DNA from: JBDTSW01 sp963797835
GTDB taxonomy: Bacteria > Actinomycetota > Thermoleophilia > Solirubrobacterales > 70-9
Direction: 5' to 3'
DNA length: 64,000 nucleotides
NCBI GenBank assembly: GCA_963797835.1
Contig: CAWCRN010000024.1
Span: forward strand, 517,534 to 581,533
Both the position numbers and the translations under genes were made by a program. Under the pieces are notes generated by a model. That model saw only the letters and a list, made by a program, of their open reading frames with translations, ran no database searches and was not told the DNA's origin. Each line of letters opens with the position of its first letter. The first letter of the stretch is position 1. Below, one piece after another: positions 1 through 8,768 of this stretch.

Positions 1-2
1 TC

Positions 3-1676
3 GACAACCGCACGGCGCTCGCGCTCCAGGTGCGAACGACGGAGCTGCCCGAATCGCGACGCAAGACCGACCGCGTCATCGCCCGGCTCTCGGAGGTGGC
101 CGGGATGAGCGTGGAGGAGATCGAGAAGCAGATCCGCCAGCAGACCAGGGAGTCGCCCGCCAGCCCAGTGACGCTCCAGCGCGACGTCCCCTACGACCTC
201 GTCTACTACCTCCGCGAGAACCAGGGCGACTTCCCCGGGGTCAGCGTCGACCGGATCTACGTGCGCCGCTACCCGCAGGGCGACCTCGCCGCCCACATGT
301 TCGGTTACGTGCGCGAGGTCAACGCCGACCAGCTCAAGCAGCCGCAGTACCAGACGCTGGAGCCCGGCGACGAGGTGGGGCAGGCCGGGGTCGAGCTCCA
401 GTACGACAACCTGCTGCGCGGGATCAACGGCTCCACGCGGGTCCAGGTCGACGCCACCGGCGCGCCCACGGGCGGCCGCCTCAGCGTGCAGGAGCCCCAG
501 TCGGGCAACAACCTCCGGCTCACCCTCGACTCGAAGCTCCAGGCGACCGCGGAGGCGGCGGTCGGGCGCTTCGGCCTGCCCGGCGGCTTCGTTGCGATGG
601 ATGTGGACACGGGCGAGATCCTGGCCCTGGGCTCCGCGCCCAGCTTCGACCCGGCGGTCTTCGCGAAGCCGGTGATCACGGAGGCCGAGTCGGCCGCGAT
701 CTTCGGCGGCGGCGCCGGGACCGAGGCCCCGATCTTCAACCGCGCCATCCAGGGCGGCTATCCGACGGGCTCGACCTTCAAGCTCGTGACCGCCATCGGC
801 GCAATGGAGGAGGGGCTCGTCACCGAGGACGAGATCATCAACGACGGCGGCTCGATCGAGGTGGGAGGCGTCGAGTTCAAGAACGCGGGCGACGCCGTCA
901 ACGGGCCGATCGCAATGCGCACGGCGCTTCAGGTCTCCTCGGACGTCTACTTCTACACGATGGGCCTCAGGGACGGCTCGGACGGGGACGCGATCCAGAC
1001 CTGGGCGAAGCAACTTGGCCTGGGGGGCCTGACCGGGGTCGATCTCCCGGCCGAGGCCGAGGGCCTGGTGCCGAGCCCCGAGTGGCGGAACGACCTCTAC
1101 CGCCAGGGCCTCACGGACCGGCCCTGGACGGTCGGCGACAACATCAACCTCTCCGTGGGCCAGGGTGACCTCCAGGCCAGCCCGCTCCAGCTCGCTGTCG
1201 CCTACGCCGCCGTCGCCAACGGCGGCTCGGTCGTCCGTCCCCACGTCGGGATGCGCGTCGAGGATCCGGCCGGCCGGGTGATCCAGGAGGTCGCGCCCGC
1301 CCCCCGGCGCGAGGTCGACATCGACCCGGCCCACGCGAAGGCCGTGATGGATGGCCTGCACGCCGCCGCGATGGAGCCGAGCGGTACCTCCTATCCCATC
1401 TTCGGCGGCTTCCCGGTCGAGATCGCCGGCAAGACCGGAACCGCCGAGCGTGGCTACACCGTCGGCGACGTGACCACGCTCGAGGACCAGTCCTGGTATG
1501 CGGCGCTGGCCCCGTACCCGGACCCCGAGGTGGTCGTGGTCGCGACGATCGAGCGGGGCGGCTTCGGCGCTGACGCCGCGGCCCCGGCGGTCAAGGAGAT
1601 CCTCACCGACTACTTCGACGTCAAGCCCAGCGAGGTCGGGCAGGTGTCCGACCCTGCGGCCGCGGTGTACGAGTGA
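3..1676 (+). CDS. mrdA: Penicillin-binding protein 2 (elongasome transpeptidase), 5' end outside the window
   Basis: Class B PBP that cross-links peptidoglycan during side-wall growth, working with RodA at the membrane. The reading frame is open from the window edge (it starts DNRTALALQV, typical of the PBP dimerisation domain), so the GTG at 30 is internal and the true start and membrane anchor lie upstream. Of the visible 557 residues, the dimer domain covers about 1-170 and the transpeptidase the rest. The active site is intact: STFK near residue 257, SSD near 312 (the SxN motif with Asp) and KTGT near 477. It overlaps the rodA start by four bases (GTGA), as expected for a coupled mrdA-rodA pair. 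No frameshift is seen. Confidence 0.95.
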   Translation, partial: DNRTALALQVRTTELPESRRKTDRVIARLSEVAGMSVEEIEKQIRQQTRESPASPVTLQRDVPYDLVYYLRENQGDFPGVSVDRIYVRRYPQGDLAAHMFGYVREVNADQLKQPQYQTLEPGDEVGQAGVELQYDNLLRGINGSTRVQVDATGAPTGGRLSVQEPQSGNNLRLTLDSKLQATAEAAVGRFGLPGGFVAMDVDTGEILALGSAPSFDPAVFAKPVITEAESAAIFGGGAGTEAPIFNRAIQGGYPTGSTFKLVTAIGAMEEGLVTEDEIINDGGSIEVGGVEFKNAGDAVNGPIAMRTALQVSSDVYFYTMGLRDGSDGDAIQTWAKQLGLGGLTGVDLPAEAEGLVPSPEWRNDLYRQGLTDRPWTVGDNINLSVGQGDLQASPLQLAVAYAAVANGGSVVRPHVGMRVEDPAGRVIQEVAPAPRREVDIDPAHAKAVMDGLHAAAMEPSGTSYPIFGGFPVEIAGKTGTAERGYTVGDVTTLEDQSWYAALAPYPDPEVVVVATIERGGFGADAAAPAVKEILTDYFDVKPSEVGQVSDPAAAVYE

Positions 1677-2926
1677 TCGGCGCGCCGTCGACAACGCGCC
1701 CCACGCGCCGCCCGGCGGCCGCCGGCCGCGGCTCCCTGGCGGGCGGGCAAGCCCACCCGCGCCCGTTCGGCGAGCGCGAGGCGGGGACGCTCGAGCGGGC
1801 CTTCGGCCGCCTCGACCTCGCCCTCGCGGGGGCCGCGATCGCGATCGTCGCCTTCAGCGCATACACCCTCGGGGTCACGACCGGGGAGGACATCCCGGGC
1901 GACCCGTACTACTACGTGATCCGCCAGGCGATCTACGCGGTCGTCGGGATCGCGCTGATGCTGACCCTTGCGCGCATCGACTACTCGCGCTTCCGCGAGC
2001 TGCGCGTGGGGCTCTACACCGCGATGATCGCGACGATCGTGATCGTGCTCGTGCTGGGCGAGGCGACGCGCGGCTCGCGGCGCTGGATCGAGCTGCCGTT
2101 CTTCACCTTCCAGCCGTCCGAGCTCGGCAAGCTGCTCCTGATCCTCACCCTCGCCGCGTTCGCCCTGGAGCGGGCCAGGCACATCTCGGAGGGTCGCCGG
2201 ACGGCGAAGCTGCTGGCGCTGGGGCTGGTGCCGGGGCTGATCGTGTTCCTCGCCCCGGACCTTGGGTCAGGCCTCGTCTACGCGGTCATAACGCTGGCCG
2301 TGCTCTTCATCGCGGGCATCTCCTGGAAGCACTTCGCCGTGCTCGGCGGCGTGGCCGCCGCGCTGGTCGCAATCGTGCTGGTGCTCGCTCCCGCCGTCGG
2401 TACCCCTATCCTTGAGCCCTACCAGGAAGAGAGGATCACCTCCTTCCTCAACCCCAGCGAGGACCCACGAGACTCTTCTTATCAGATCAATCAGGCGTTG
2501 ATCGCCGTCGGATCCGGAGGAAAGACCGGGCGCGGCGACGCATCGACGCAATCGCAGGCCGGCTTCCTGCCGGAGCGCCACACGGACTTCATCTTCGCCG
2601 TCGTTGGGGAGCGCTTCGGGTTCGCCGGGGCTGCGTTCCTACTGTCCCTCTACGCCCTGCTGATCTGGCGGGCGCTGCGCATATTGACGCTTTCGAAGAA
2701 CTTGTACGGAGCCATGATCGCCGGCGGAATCGCCGCGATGTTGATGTTCCACCTGTTCGTCAACGTCGGCATGAACGTTGGGATCGCCCCAATCACGGGC
2801 ATCCCCTTGCCGCTGATGAGCTCGGGAGGATCCTCCGTGATCGTCACCTTCATGGCGATCGGCATCCTCCAGAGCATCTTCGTCCAGTCGCAGCTCGCCT
2901 CCCAGGCCAGGGCTCCCGCTCCTTAG
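1673..2926 (+). CDS. rodA: RodA peptidoglycan glycosyltransferase (SEDS family)
   Basis: Polytopic SEDS membrane enzyme that polymerises lipid II for cell elongation, partnered by PBP2 just upstream. 417 residues with about ten hydrophobic segments. Family hallmarks are the QPSELGK stretch near residue 145, APDLGSGLV near 195 and the C-terminal GIPLPLMSSGGSS loop near 378. The GTG start overlaps the mrdA stop. The first 45 residues are a basic, Ala/Arg-rich cytoplasmic tail. FtsW is the alternative, but the PBP2 neighbour and the sequence favour RodA. Confidence 0.93.
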   Translation: MIGAPSTTRPTRRPAAAGRGSLAGGQAHPRPFGEREAGTLERAFGRLDLALAGAAIAIVAFSAYTLGVTTGEDIPGDPYYYVIRQAIYAVVGIALMLTLARIDYSRFRELRVGLYTAMIATIVIVLVLGEATRGSRRWIELPFFTFQPSELGKLLLILTLAAFALERARHISEGRRTAKLLALGLVPGLIVFLAPDLGSGLVYAVITLAVLFIAGISWKHFAVLGGVAAALVAIVLVLAPAVGTPILEPYQEERITSFLNPSEDPRDSSYQINQALIAVGSGGKTGRGDASTQSQAGFLPERHTDFIFAVVGERFGFAGAAFLLSLYALLIWRALRILTLSKNLYGAMIAGGIAAMLMFHLFVNVGMNVGIAPITGIPLPLMSSGGSSVIVTFMAIGILQSIFVQSQLASQARAPAP

Positions 2927-2984
2927 TTGTGCGCCGGTAGGCGCCGCGGGGCGGGCCAACCCTCTCCTGTGAGGTGAGACCCAC

Positions 2985-4892
2985 TTGAAAAAGCGAATAA
3001 TCGTCTCGGTCGACGCCGGTGAGACCCGCGTGGCCGTGCTCGAATCGAAGGGAGCCGCCCGCGGCTCCAGGAAAACCAAGAAGGACGGAAACCGCACCCG
3101 CGGCGGACGCGGATCGGAGCAGCCGGGGCGATGGGTTCCGGGCGAGCTTTACGTGGAGCGCAAGGGCTCGCGCTCGATCGTCGGCAACATCTACAAGGGC
3201 GTGGTCGACAACGTGCTGCCCGGCATGGAGGCGGCGTTCGTCGACATCGGCCTGGAGCGAAACGGCTTCCTGCACGTCGACGAGATCGTCCTGCCCGACG
3301 GGCAGAAGGTCCCGCGCCGCGGCCACGGCAAGGGGCGGCGGATCGACGAGCTGATCAAGCCCAAGCAGGAGGTGCTCGTCCAGGTCGTCAAGGACCCGCT
3401 GAAGACCAAGGGAGCCCGCCTCTCGATGCAGCTCTCGATCGCCGGCCGCTACCTCGTGTACATGCCGCAGGGCGGGGGAGTGGGCGCGAGCCGCAGGCTC
3501 TCCGACAAGGAGCGCGACCGCCAGCGCAAGCTGCTCCAGAAGCTCCACAAGGGTGACGGCGGCGTGATCGTCCGCACCGCTGCCCAGGGCGCGACGAACG
3601 CCGACTTCGAACGCGACCTCGACTACCTCCACAAGCTGCACGAGGTCGTCGACAAGCGCTCCAAGGAGGTGAAGGCGCCCGCGATGGTCTTCCAGGAGGC
3701 GGACCTGTCGATCCGGGTCCTTCGCGACGTGCTGACCAAGGAGTTCGACGGGGCCGTCATCGACGATGAGAAGCAGCACCAGCGGGTGACCAGCTTCTTC
3801 CAGCGCACGGCACCGGAGCTCGTGGAACTCGTCGAGCTGTACGAGGGCAAGGAGCCGCTGTTCGAGCGCGAGGGCGTCGAGGAGGCCTTCCGCTCGGTGC
3901 TCTCGCGCCGGGTGGACCTGCCGTCTGGCGGCTACCTGATGATCGACTACGCCGAGGCGCTTACGGTGATCGACGTCAACACCGGAAGCTTCACGGGCCG
4001 CGGCAAGGGCCGGCTGGAGGACACGATCACGAAGGTGAACGTCGAGGCCGCCGACGAGGTGGTTCGCCAGCTGCGCCTTCGCGACATCGGCGGGATCATC
4101 GTCATCGACTTCATCGACATGGCCCGGGCGTCGAACCGCGAGCAGGTGCTGACCACGCTGCGCAAGGCGCTGAACGAGGACAAGACCAAGACCTACGTGG
4201 TCGAGGTCTCGCCGCTCGGCCTGGTCGAGATGACGCGCCAGAACATCACCGACGGCGTCCGCGAGATCCTCACCAAGCGCTGCCCTACGTGCGACGGCGA
4301 GGGCGTCGTCGAGTCCGAGGAGACCGTCGCGATCGACGTGCTGCGTCACCTCCGCGTGCTCGCCGCCGACAACCCGAAGCCCGAGGCGTTCCTGATCCGG
4401 GTCAACCCGAAGGTGGCCCGGAAGCTGCTGGAGGCCGACAGCGGCCTGCGCGAGCTCGAGGAGGAGACGGGCAAGCACTTCCACTTCGAGGGCGGCGACG
4501 CGCTGCCGCTCTCGACCTACCAGGTCACCCAGGAAGGGACGCGGGAGGAGATCGAGCGCCAGGCGCTGCCGTTCGGGGTCGGCGACGAGGTGCTCGTCTC
4601 GATCGAGGAGCCGCACATGTACAACGTCGACGACGCCGTTGCGCGGGTCGACTCCTACGTGGTCAGCGTCACAGGCGGCGGCAAGCACGTGGGCGAGCGC
4701 CGGATGGTCCGGATCGAGGAGGTCGGGCGCTCGGTGGCGACCGCCACGCTGCTCGACGCGCCCGGCAACGGCGCACCCTCCGACGACGGATCGGCGCAGC
4801 TAGAATCGTCCGCCGCCGGTGGGCGACGCAGGGGCCGCAGAGGCGGTCGCCGTCGCTCCGCCGCGGCGAGCAGCGAGAAGAACGATGGCTGA
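2985..4892 (+). CDS. rng: Ribonuclease E/G family endoribonuclease
   Basis: Single-strand-specific endoribonuclease for rRNA and mRNA processing. 635 residues. An S1-like RNA-binding domain (GNIYKGVVDNVLPGMEAAF, about 66-140) is followed by the catalytic DNase I-like domain, with metal-binding Asp in VIDVNTGS (about 330) and VIDFIDM (about 373), and the Zn-link motif CPTCDGEG at 433. The C-terminus (about 530-600) looks like a small beta-barrel (TRAM-like) domain, ending in an Arg/Gly-rich RNA-binding tail. TTG start with GAGGTGAG at 2970. It overlaps rplU by 8 bases, an rng-rplU-rpmA arrangement common in Gram-positives. Confidence 0.94.
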   Translation: MKKRIIVSVDAGETRVAVLESKGAARGSRKTKKDGNRTRGGRGSEQPGRWVPGELYVERKGSRSIVGNIYKGVVDNVLPGMEAAFVDIGLERNGFLHVDEIVLPDGQKVPRRGHGKGRRIDELIKPKQEVLVQVVKDPLKTKGARLSMQLSIAGRYLVYMPQGGGVGASRRLSDKERDRQRKLLQKLHKGDGGVIVRTAAQGATNADFERDLDYLHKLHEVVDKRSKEVKAPAMVFQEADLSIRVLRDVLTKEFDGAVIDDEKQHQRVTSFFQRTAPELVELVELYEGKEPLFEREGVEEAFRSVLSRRVDLPSGGYLMIDYAEALTVIDVNTGSFTGRGKGRLEDTITKVNVEAADEVVRQLRLRDIGGIIVIDFIDMARASNREQVLTTLRKALNEDKTKTYVVEVSPLGLVEMTRQNITDGVREILTKRCPTCDGEGVVESEETVAIDVLRHLRVLAADNPKPEAFLIRVNPKVARKLLEADSGLRELEEETGKHFHFEGGDALPLSTYQVTQEGTREEIERQALPFGVGDEVLVSIEEPHMYNVDDAVARVDSYVVSVTGGGKHVGERRMVRIEEVGRSVATATLLDAPGNGAPSDDGSAQLESSAAGGRRRGRRGGRRRSAAASSEKNDG

Positions 4893-5438
4893 CAACTCCA
4901 CCTACGCGATAGTCGAGACGGGCGGCAAGCAGTACCGGGCCGAGAAGGGTGCCAGTTTGGTCGTGGAACGCATGGCCGACGCTGAGGGTGCCAAGGTTTC
5001 GCTGCGCCCAACCATGTACTTCGGGGGCGGGAACCTCATTGCCAACGGTTCCGACCTTGAAAAGGTGAAGGTGGAAGCCGTTGTCAAGGAGCATCTGCGT
5101 GGCGAGAAGATCCGCGTCTTCACGTACAAGGCCAAGAAGGGCTCGCGCAAGCGCAAGGGGCATCGCCAGGAGCTGACGAAGCTCGAGGTAACGAACGTCT
5201 CGCTGCTCAGCCGCAAGCCCGCGGCCCCCAAGGCTGAGGCGAAGCCCGCGGCCGAGCCGAAGGCGGAGGCCAAGCCCGCGGCGAAGCCGAAGGCCCCGGC
5301 GCGCAAGCCCGCCGGCCAAGAAGCCGGCGGCGAAGGCGAGCGCCGGCGAAGAAGCCCGCCGCGAAGAAGCCCGCGGCCAAGAAGCCCGCGGCGAAGAAGC
5401 CCGCCCCGCGCAAGACCACGCCGAAGAAGGAGGCCTAG
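4885..5438 (+). CDS. rplU: 50S ribosomal protein L21 with Lys/Ala/Pro tail (two frameshifts in the tail)
   Basis: Large-subunit protein that binds 23S rRNA. The L21 core (residues 1-105, with YAIVETGGKQYRAEKG and KKGSRKRKGHRQ) is intact. It is followed by a low-complexity KPAA-type basic tail. As read, the frame runs on through rpmA to 5589, which is implausible. A one-base correction at CCGGCC (5312-5317) and another at CCGGC (5343-5347) restores repeated KKPAA units and a TAG at 5436-5438, six bases before rpmA. The ATG at 4885 lies inside the end of rng. The tail extension is typical of high-GC actinobacteria; the frameshifts look like base-calling errors. Confidence 0.9.
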
Positions 5439-5443
5439 ACGCC

Positions 5444-5725
5444 ATGGCTCACAAGAAGGGACTCGGCTCCAGCCGCAACGGCCGCGACTCGAACCCGAAG
5501 ATGCTCGGCGTCAAGGTGTTCGGCGGCCAGCGGGTCGGTGGCGGCGAGATCATCGTCCGCCAGCGCGGCACCCGCTTCTACCCCGGTGACGGGACCGGCA
5601 TCGGCCGCGACCACACGATCTTCGCCACCCGCGCCGGCGTGGTCGAGTTCAAGCAGGCCCGCAAGGGCCGCGTCGTCTCGGTCGCGAGCCGCGGAGTAGG
5701 TCCTCTACCTCCCGAGCGGCCGTAG
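5444..5725 (+). CDS. rpmA: 50S ribosomal protein L27
   Basis: L27 lies near the peptidyl-transferase centre. 93 residues starting MAHKKGLGSSRNGRDSN, so it has no Firmicute-type cleavable N-terminal extension. It contains the family block GGEIIVRQRGTRFYPG. The strong ribosome binding site GAAGGAGG (5425-5432) overlaps the end of rplU. The tail after VVSVASRG is slightly longer than usual. Last gene of the rng-rplU-rpmA unit, followed by a long hairpin. Confidence 0.97.
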   Translation: MAHKKGLGSSRNGRDSNPKMLGVKVFGGQRVGGGEIIVRQRGTRFYPGDGTGIGRDHTIFATRAGVVEFKQARKGRVVSVASRGVGPLPPERP

Positions 5726-5768
5726 CGGCACCGCGAAGCCGACGCGGGCACCGACGGCGGCCGCACCT

Positions 5769-5822
5769 CAAGGGTTTCCAGATTGAGTCCGCTATGCGGA
5801 CCCAATCCCGGAAACCCCTTGG
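5769..5822 (+). terminator. Long imperfect hairpin after rpmA
   Basis: Nested inverted repeat: arms CAAGGGTTTCC (5769-5779) and GGAAACCCCTTG (5810-5821), then GATTG/CAATC, then GTCCGC-TAT-GCGGAC at the tip. There is no U-tract, so it may act as a factor-assisted terminator or RNA-stabilising stem for the ribosomal protein transcript. A REP-like repeat is the other possibility. The rest of the 187-base gap before obg shows no gene. Confidence 0.5.
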
Positions 5823-5898
5823 CCGCACCGCCTACGCCTCCCTCACCAGCCCACCCACGCCCGCGGACGACCGGCCACGCCTGAGCCCTGGCCCGGGC

Positions 5899-5904
5899 TA
5901 CCCT
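5899..5904 (+). promoter_or_regulatory. Predicted -10 element (leaderless) of obg
   Basis: TACCCT, 8 bases before the ATG at 5913, with no Shine-Dalgarno sequence between. Transcription would start at or next to the A of the start codon. Confidence 0.45.
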
Positions 5905-5912
5905 CGCCTGCG

Positions 5913-7245
5913 ATGTTCCACGACAAGGCCAAGATCTGGGTCGAGGGCGGGCGCGGCGGCAACGGGGTCGTCTCGTTCCGACGCGAGGCGCACGTGCCAC
6001 GGGGCGGCCCCGACGGCGGCGACGGTGGGCGTGGGGGCGACGTCGTGTGTCGTCTGCGACGCCTCGCGGCGCGACCTCGCCTCGCTTCGTTTCTCGCCGC
6101 ACTTCCGCGCCGGCCGGGGCCGCCACGGCGAGGGCGCGCGACGCCACGGTGCGCGCGGCGACGACGAGGTGATCCTGGTGCCGCCGGGCACGACGGTCGA
6201 GGGCCTCGAGGGAGAGCGGTTCGACCTGGTCGAGCCGGGCCAGCGTTCCGTAGTGGCGTCGGGGGGCGCCGGGGGCCACGGAAACAAGCGCTTCGCGAGC
6301 TCCACGCGCCAGGCGCCTCGCTTCGCCGAGAGCGGCCTCGACGGCGAGTTCCGGCTGGATCGAGCTCCGCCTGCGCCTGCTGGCGGACGCCGGGCTCGTC
6401 GGGCTGCCGAACGCCGGCAAGTCCTCGCTCCTGGGACGCCTCACGCGGGCCGCCCCGAAGGTCGCCGATTACCCGTTCACGACGATCGACCCGGTGCTCG
6501 GGACGCTGGAGGCCGACGATCGCCAGCTCGTGCTCGCCGACGTCCCGGGGCTGATCGAGGGCGCCGCCGACGGCGCCGGGCTCGGCGACGAGTTCCTCGC
6601 CCATGTCGAGCGCTGCCGCGCCCTGGTTCACCTGGTGGAGATCGACCCGCCGGAGGGCGCCCCCGAACCGCGGCGGGCGTACGAGATCGTGCGCGGGGAG
6701 CTTGCGTCGTACGGCGCGGGGCTCGACACGCTGCCCGAGCTCGTGGTGCTGTCGAAGCGCGACCTCCTGCCCGACGCCGAGGTGGAGGCGCGCATCCAGG
6801 CGGCGAAGGGCTGGGTGGGGGAGGGCGTGGTGGACGTCCTCGCCGTTTCGTCGGCAACCGGCGAGGGCTTGGACGAACTGCGCTCGGCGCTCTCGAGGGC
6901 GATTTCGGAGCCCACCGCCGATCGGGGTCAGACCCCATCTGGGGGGTCTGACCCCGACCCGAGCGACCCCACGAGCGAATTCCAAGCCGAGCACATCACC
7001 TACCGGCCTGCCGCCCGACAGGGTTACGCGGTCGAGCGCGAGGGCGAAGGGGCGTACCGCGTCCATGGCCGCGGCGTGGAGCTGCTGGTCGCAGCGCCAC
7101 GATCTCTCCAACCACGAGGCCCTCGCCTACCTCGAGCAGCGCCTCGTGGACATGGGGGTGATCGCGGCCCTCCGCTCCGCCGGCTTCGAGCCGGGCGACG
7201 AGGTCAGGATCGGCGACGAGGCGTTCGACCTCGACTCCGGCCTGA
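5913..7245 (+). CDS. obg: GTPase Obg/CgtA (several frameshifts; repeat inserted in linker)
   Basis: Ribosome-assembly and stress GTPase. The product is recovered by joining frames. The Obg glycine-rich domain starts MFHDKAKIWVEGGRGGNG; the frame changes near 6045 and continues to GGAGGHGNKRFASSTRQAPR. It changes again at CCGGC 6351-6355 into the G domain (GLPNAGKSSLL, DVPGLIEG, SKRD), then near 7090 into the OCT domain (RHDLSNHEALAYLEQRL). The last frame has no stop before proB; one further indel would give TGA at 7243-7245, which I take as the end. The linker between G and OCT domains carries the palindromic repeat at 6924-6955. The gene is essential in bacteria studied, so the breaks are probably sequence errors. 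Confidence 0.85.
6924..6955. repeat. Paired palindrome GGGGTCAGACCCC / GGGGTCTGACCCC inside obg
   Basis: Two 13-base arms (6924-6936 and 6943-6955) are perfect inverted copies of each other around ATCTGG, and each arm is itself palindromic around a central base. The same pair recurs at 50981-51042. The repeat is translated as part of the Obg interdomain linker. It looks like a REP-type element, but no REP-associated transposase is present in the window. Confidence 0.75.
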
Positions 7246-7282
7246 GCGCCCTGCCGCGCGCGCTTGCGCCCTGCAGCCTTCC

Positions 7283-7288
7283 TACACT
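7283..7288 (+). promoter_or_regulatory. Predicted -10 element (leaderless) of proB
   Basis: TACACT seven bases before the ATG at 7296. It fits an internal promoter for proB independent of obg. Confidence 0.45.
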
Positions 7289-7295
7289 CGCCGCC

Positions 7296-8384
7296 ATGAC
7301 CGTGGTCGTGAAGCTGGGCTCCTCGATCGTCGCCGACGACGCCGGCGAGGTGCGCGCCAGCGTGCTCGACTCGGTGTGCGAGCAGGTGGGCGCGCTCCAC
7401 GAGGCCGGCGAGAACGTCGCGATGGTCACCTCGGGCGCCGTCGCCTGCGGGATGCGCCTGATGGGGCTTGCGGCCCGCCCCGAGGCCGTCGACGAGCTGC
7501 AGGCCGCGTCGGCGGTCGGGCAGGGGACCCTGTTTCGCGCCTACGAGCAGCGCCTCGTCGCGCGCGATGTGCACGCCGCCCAGGTGCTGCTGACCTCGTT
7601 CGACATGTCGGCGCGGATGCACTACCTGAACGCGCGCCAGACCCTGCGGCGGCTGATGGACTGGCGGGTCGTCCCGATCGTGAACGAGAACGACACCACG
7701 GCCACCGACGAGATCACCTTCGGCGACAACGACTTCCTCTCGGCGCAGGTGGCGATCCTGCTCGGTGCCAGGCTGCTGGTCCTTCTGACCGACACCCCTG
7801 GCCTCCACACCGCCGACCCCGCCGGCAACCCCCAGGCGGAGCTGGTGGGCGAGGTCGACGACTTCTCCGCGCTCGCCGGCTACGAGATCGGCCAGCGCAC
7901 GTCGGCGTTCGGCTCCGGCGGCATGCGCAGCAAGGTCGCGGCGGCAGAGATGGCCAGCGCGGCGGGGATCCCCGCCGTCATCTGCGACGGCACCGCGCCG
8001 GGGACGTTGGCCGCGGCGGCGGCGGGCGAGCCCGTGGGCACCCGGTTCACCGCTCATCCCGAGCGGACGCCGTCGTTCAAGCTCTGGCTGCGCTACGCGA
8101 AGCCCAGCCACGGGAGGCTCGTGGTCGATGCGGGCGCCGCGCGGGTGCTGCGCGAGCAGGGTTCGAGCCTCCTCCCGGTCGGCATCACCGCGGTCGAGGG
8201 CGAGTTCGCGGCCGGAGACGCCGTCGAGGTCGTCTGCGACGGCGATGTCGTCGGCAAGGGGATCTCCAATTACTCGGCGGCCGAGCTGGGCCGGATCAAG
8301 GGGCTCCGCTCCGACCGCGTGCTCGAACAGATGCCGAACGCCTCCGAGGAGGCGGTCCACCGTGACCACTTCGTGCTCACGTAA
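7296..8384 (+). CDS. proB: Glutamate 5-kinase
   Basis: First step of proline synthesis: ATP-dependent phosphorylation of glutamate to gamma-glutamyl phosphate, which ProA (11993) reduces. 362 residues, normal for the two-domain form. Amino-acid kinase domain 1-260: VVVKLGSSIV at the N-terminus, SAVGQG near 70, NENDTTATDEITFGDND near 129 and FGSGGMRSKVAAA near 206. A C-terminal PUA domain covers about 270-355. The start is the ATG preceded by TACACT; the apparent in-frame fusion to obg upstream is best explained by an indel. Separated from proA by the regulator gene. Confidence 0.95.
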   Translation: MTVVVKLGSSIVADDAGEVRASVLDSVCEQVGALHEAGENVAMVTSGAVACGMRLMGLAARPEAVDELQAASAVGQGTLFRAYEQRLVARDVHAAQVLLTSFDMSARMHYLNARQTLRRLMDWRVVPIVNENDTTATDEITFGDNDFLSAQVAILLGARLLVLLTDTPGLHTADPAGNPQAELVGEVDDFSALAGYEIGQRTSAFGSGGMRSKVAAAEMASAAGIPAVICDGTAPGTLAAAAAGEPVGTRFTAHPERTPSFKLWLRYAKPSHGRLVVDAGAARVLREQGSSLLPVGITAVEGEFAAGDAVEVVCDGDVVGKGISNYSAAELGRIKGLRSDRVLEQMPNASEEAVHRDHFVLT

Positions 8385-8432
8385 GGCTCCCGGGACCCGG
8401 GTAAGGGGTCCACTGCCACTCAGGCACGAAAA

Positions 8433-8481
8433 CTAAGGCCCAAGACGGGGCATGTGCCCCATGTGGGGATGGGGGCCTTAG
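8433..8481 (+). terminator. Nested hairpin between proB and the small gene
   Basis: Outer arms CTAAGGCCC (8433-8441) and GGGCCTTAG (8473-8481) enclose a second palindrome GGGGCATGTGCCCC (8447-8460). It ends 27 bases before the ribosome binding site of the 52-residue gene. It could terminate proB transcription or lie in the 5' leader of the small gene as a control element. Confidence 0.5.
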
Positions 8482-8518
8482 CCGTAATTTCGCCTTCAGC
8501 AAGCGAAGGAGGAACGAA

Positions 8519-8677
8519 ATGAACGGCTATCTCGTGAGCGAAGCGAACCAGGCACGGATCGACGACCTGCACAGGCAGGCCGCCGAGGTCCGCCGCGCCC
8601 GCCGCGCGGCCCGTTTGGCGCCCCCCACGGAGTCCCGCCACCGGCTGCTGACGGTGCTGCGTGGAGCCCTCGGGTGA
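8519..8677 (+). CDS. Small basic protein, 52 residues, unknown function
   Basis: I do not recognise a family. The case for a real gene is a strong ribosome binding site (GAAGGAGG, 8505-8512) at ideal spacing from an ATG, in a genome where many genes lack one, plus high-GC codon usage. The protein begins MNGYLVSEANQARID and has one long amphipathic, Arg/Ala-rich helix (HRQAAEVRRARRAARLAP, about 21-40), then a short hydrophobic end. No signal peptide or membrane segment is evident. It could be a nucleic-acid or ribosome-associated small protein, but that is only suggested by its charge. Preceded by the nested hairpin. Confidence 0.6.
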   Translation: MNGYLVSEANQARIDDLHRQAAEVRRARRAARLAPPTESRHRLLTVLRGALG

Positions 8678-8768
8678 TGCCACCTGCGGCGGCTTCGCCG
8701 CCCCACACGCTCCCTTTTCGGAGCACGGCTCCTCATACCCAAGGCCCCCTCACGGTCATACTCTGGGG

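Noticed and set aside
2850..4688. Long minus-strand open frame opposite rng, and many similar ones (for example 58578-61142 plus strand opposite malic enzyme)
   Set aside because: In DNA this GC-rich the frame opposite a real gene is commonly open. The products are Arg/Ala/Gly/Pro-rich with no motifs, and the sense genes are unmistakable.
5220..5438. Repeat array (CRISPR-like) in the rplU tail
   Set aside because: The periodic AAGAAGCCCGCGG units encode Lys-Lys-Pro-Ala-Ala repeats; they have no spacers.
6603..8384. Natural Obg-ProB fusion protein
   Set aside because: The join follows several clear indels in obg. A TGA one frame away at 7243-7245 fits the usual Obg end, and proB has its own -10 and ATG.
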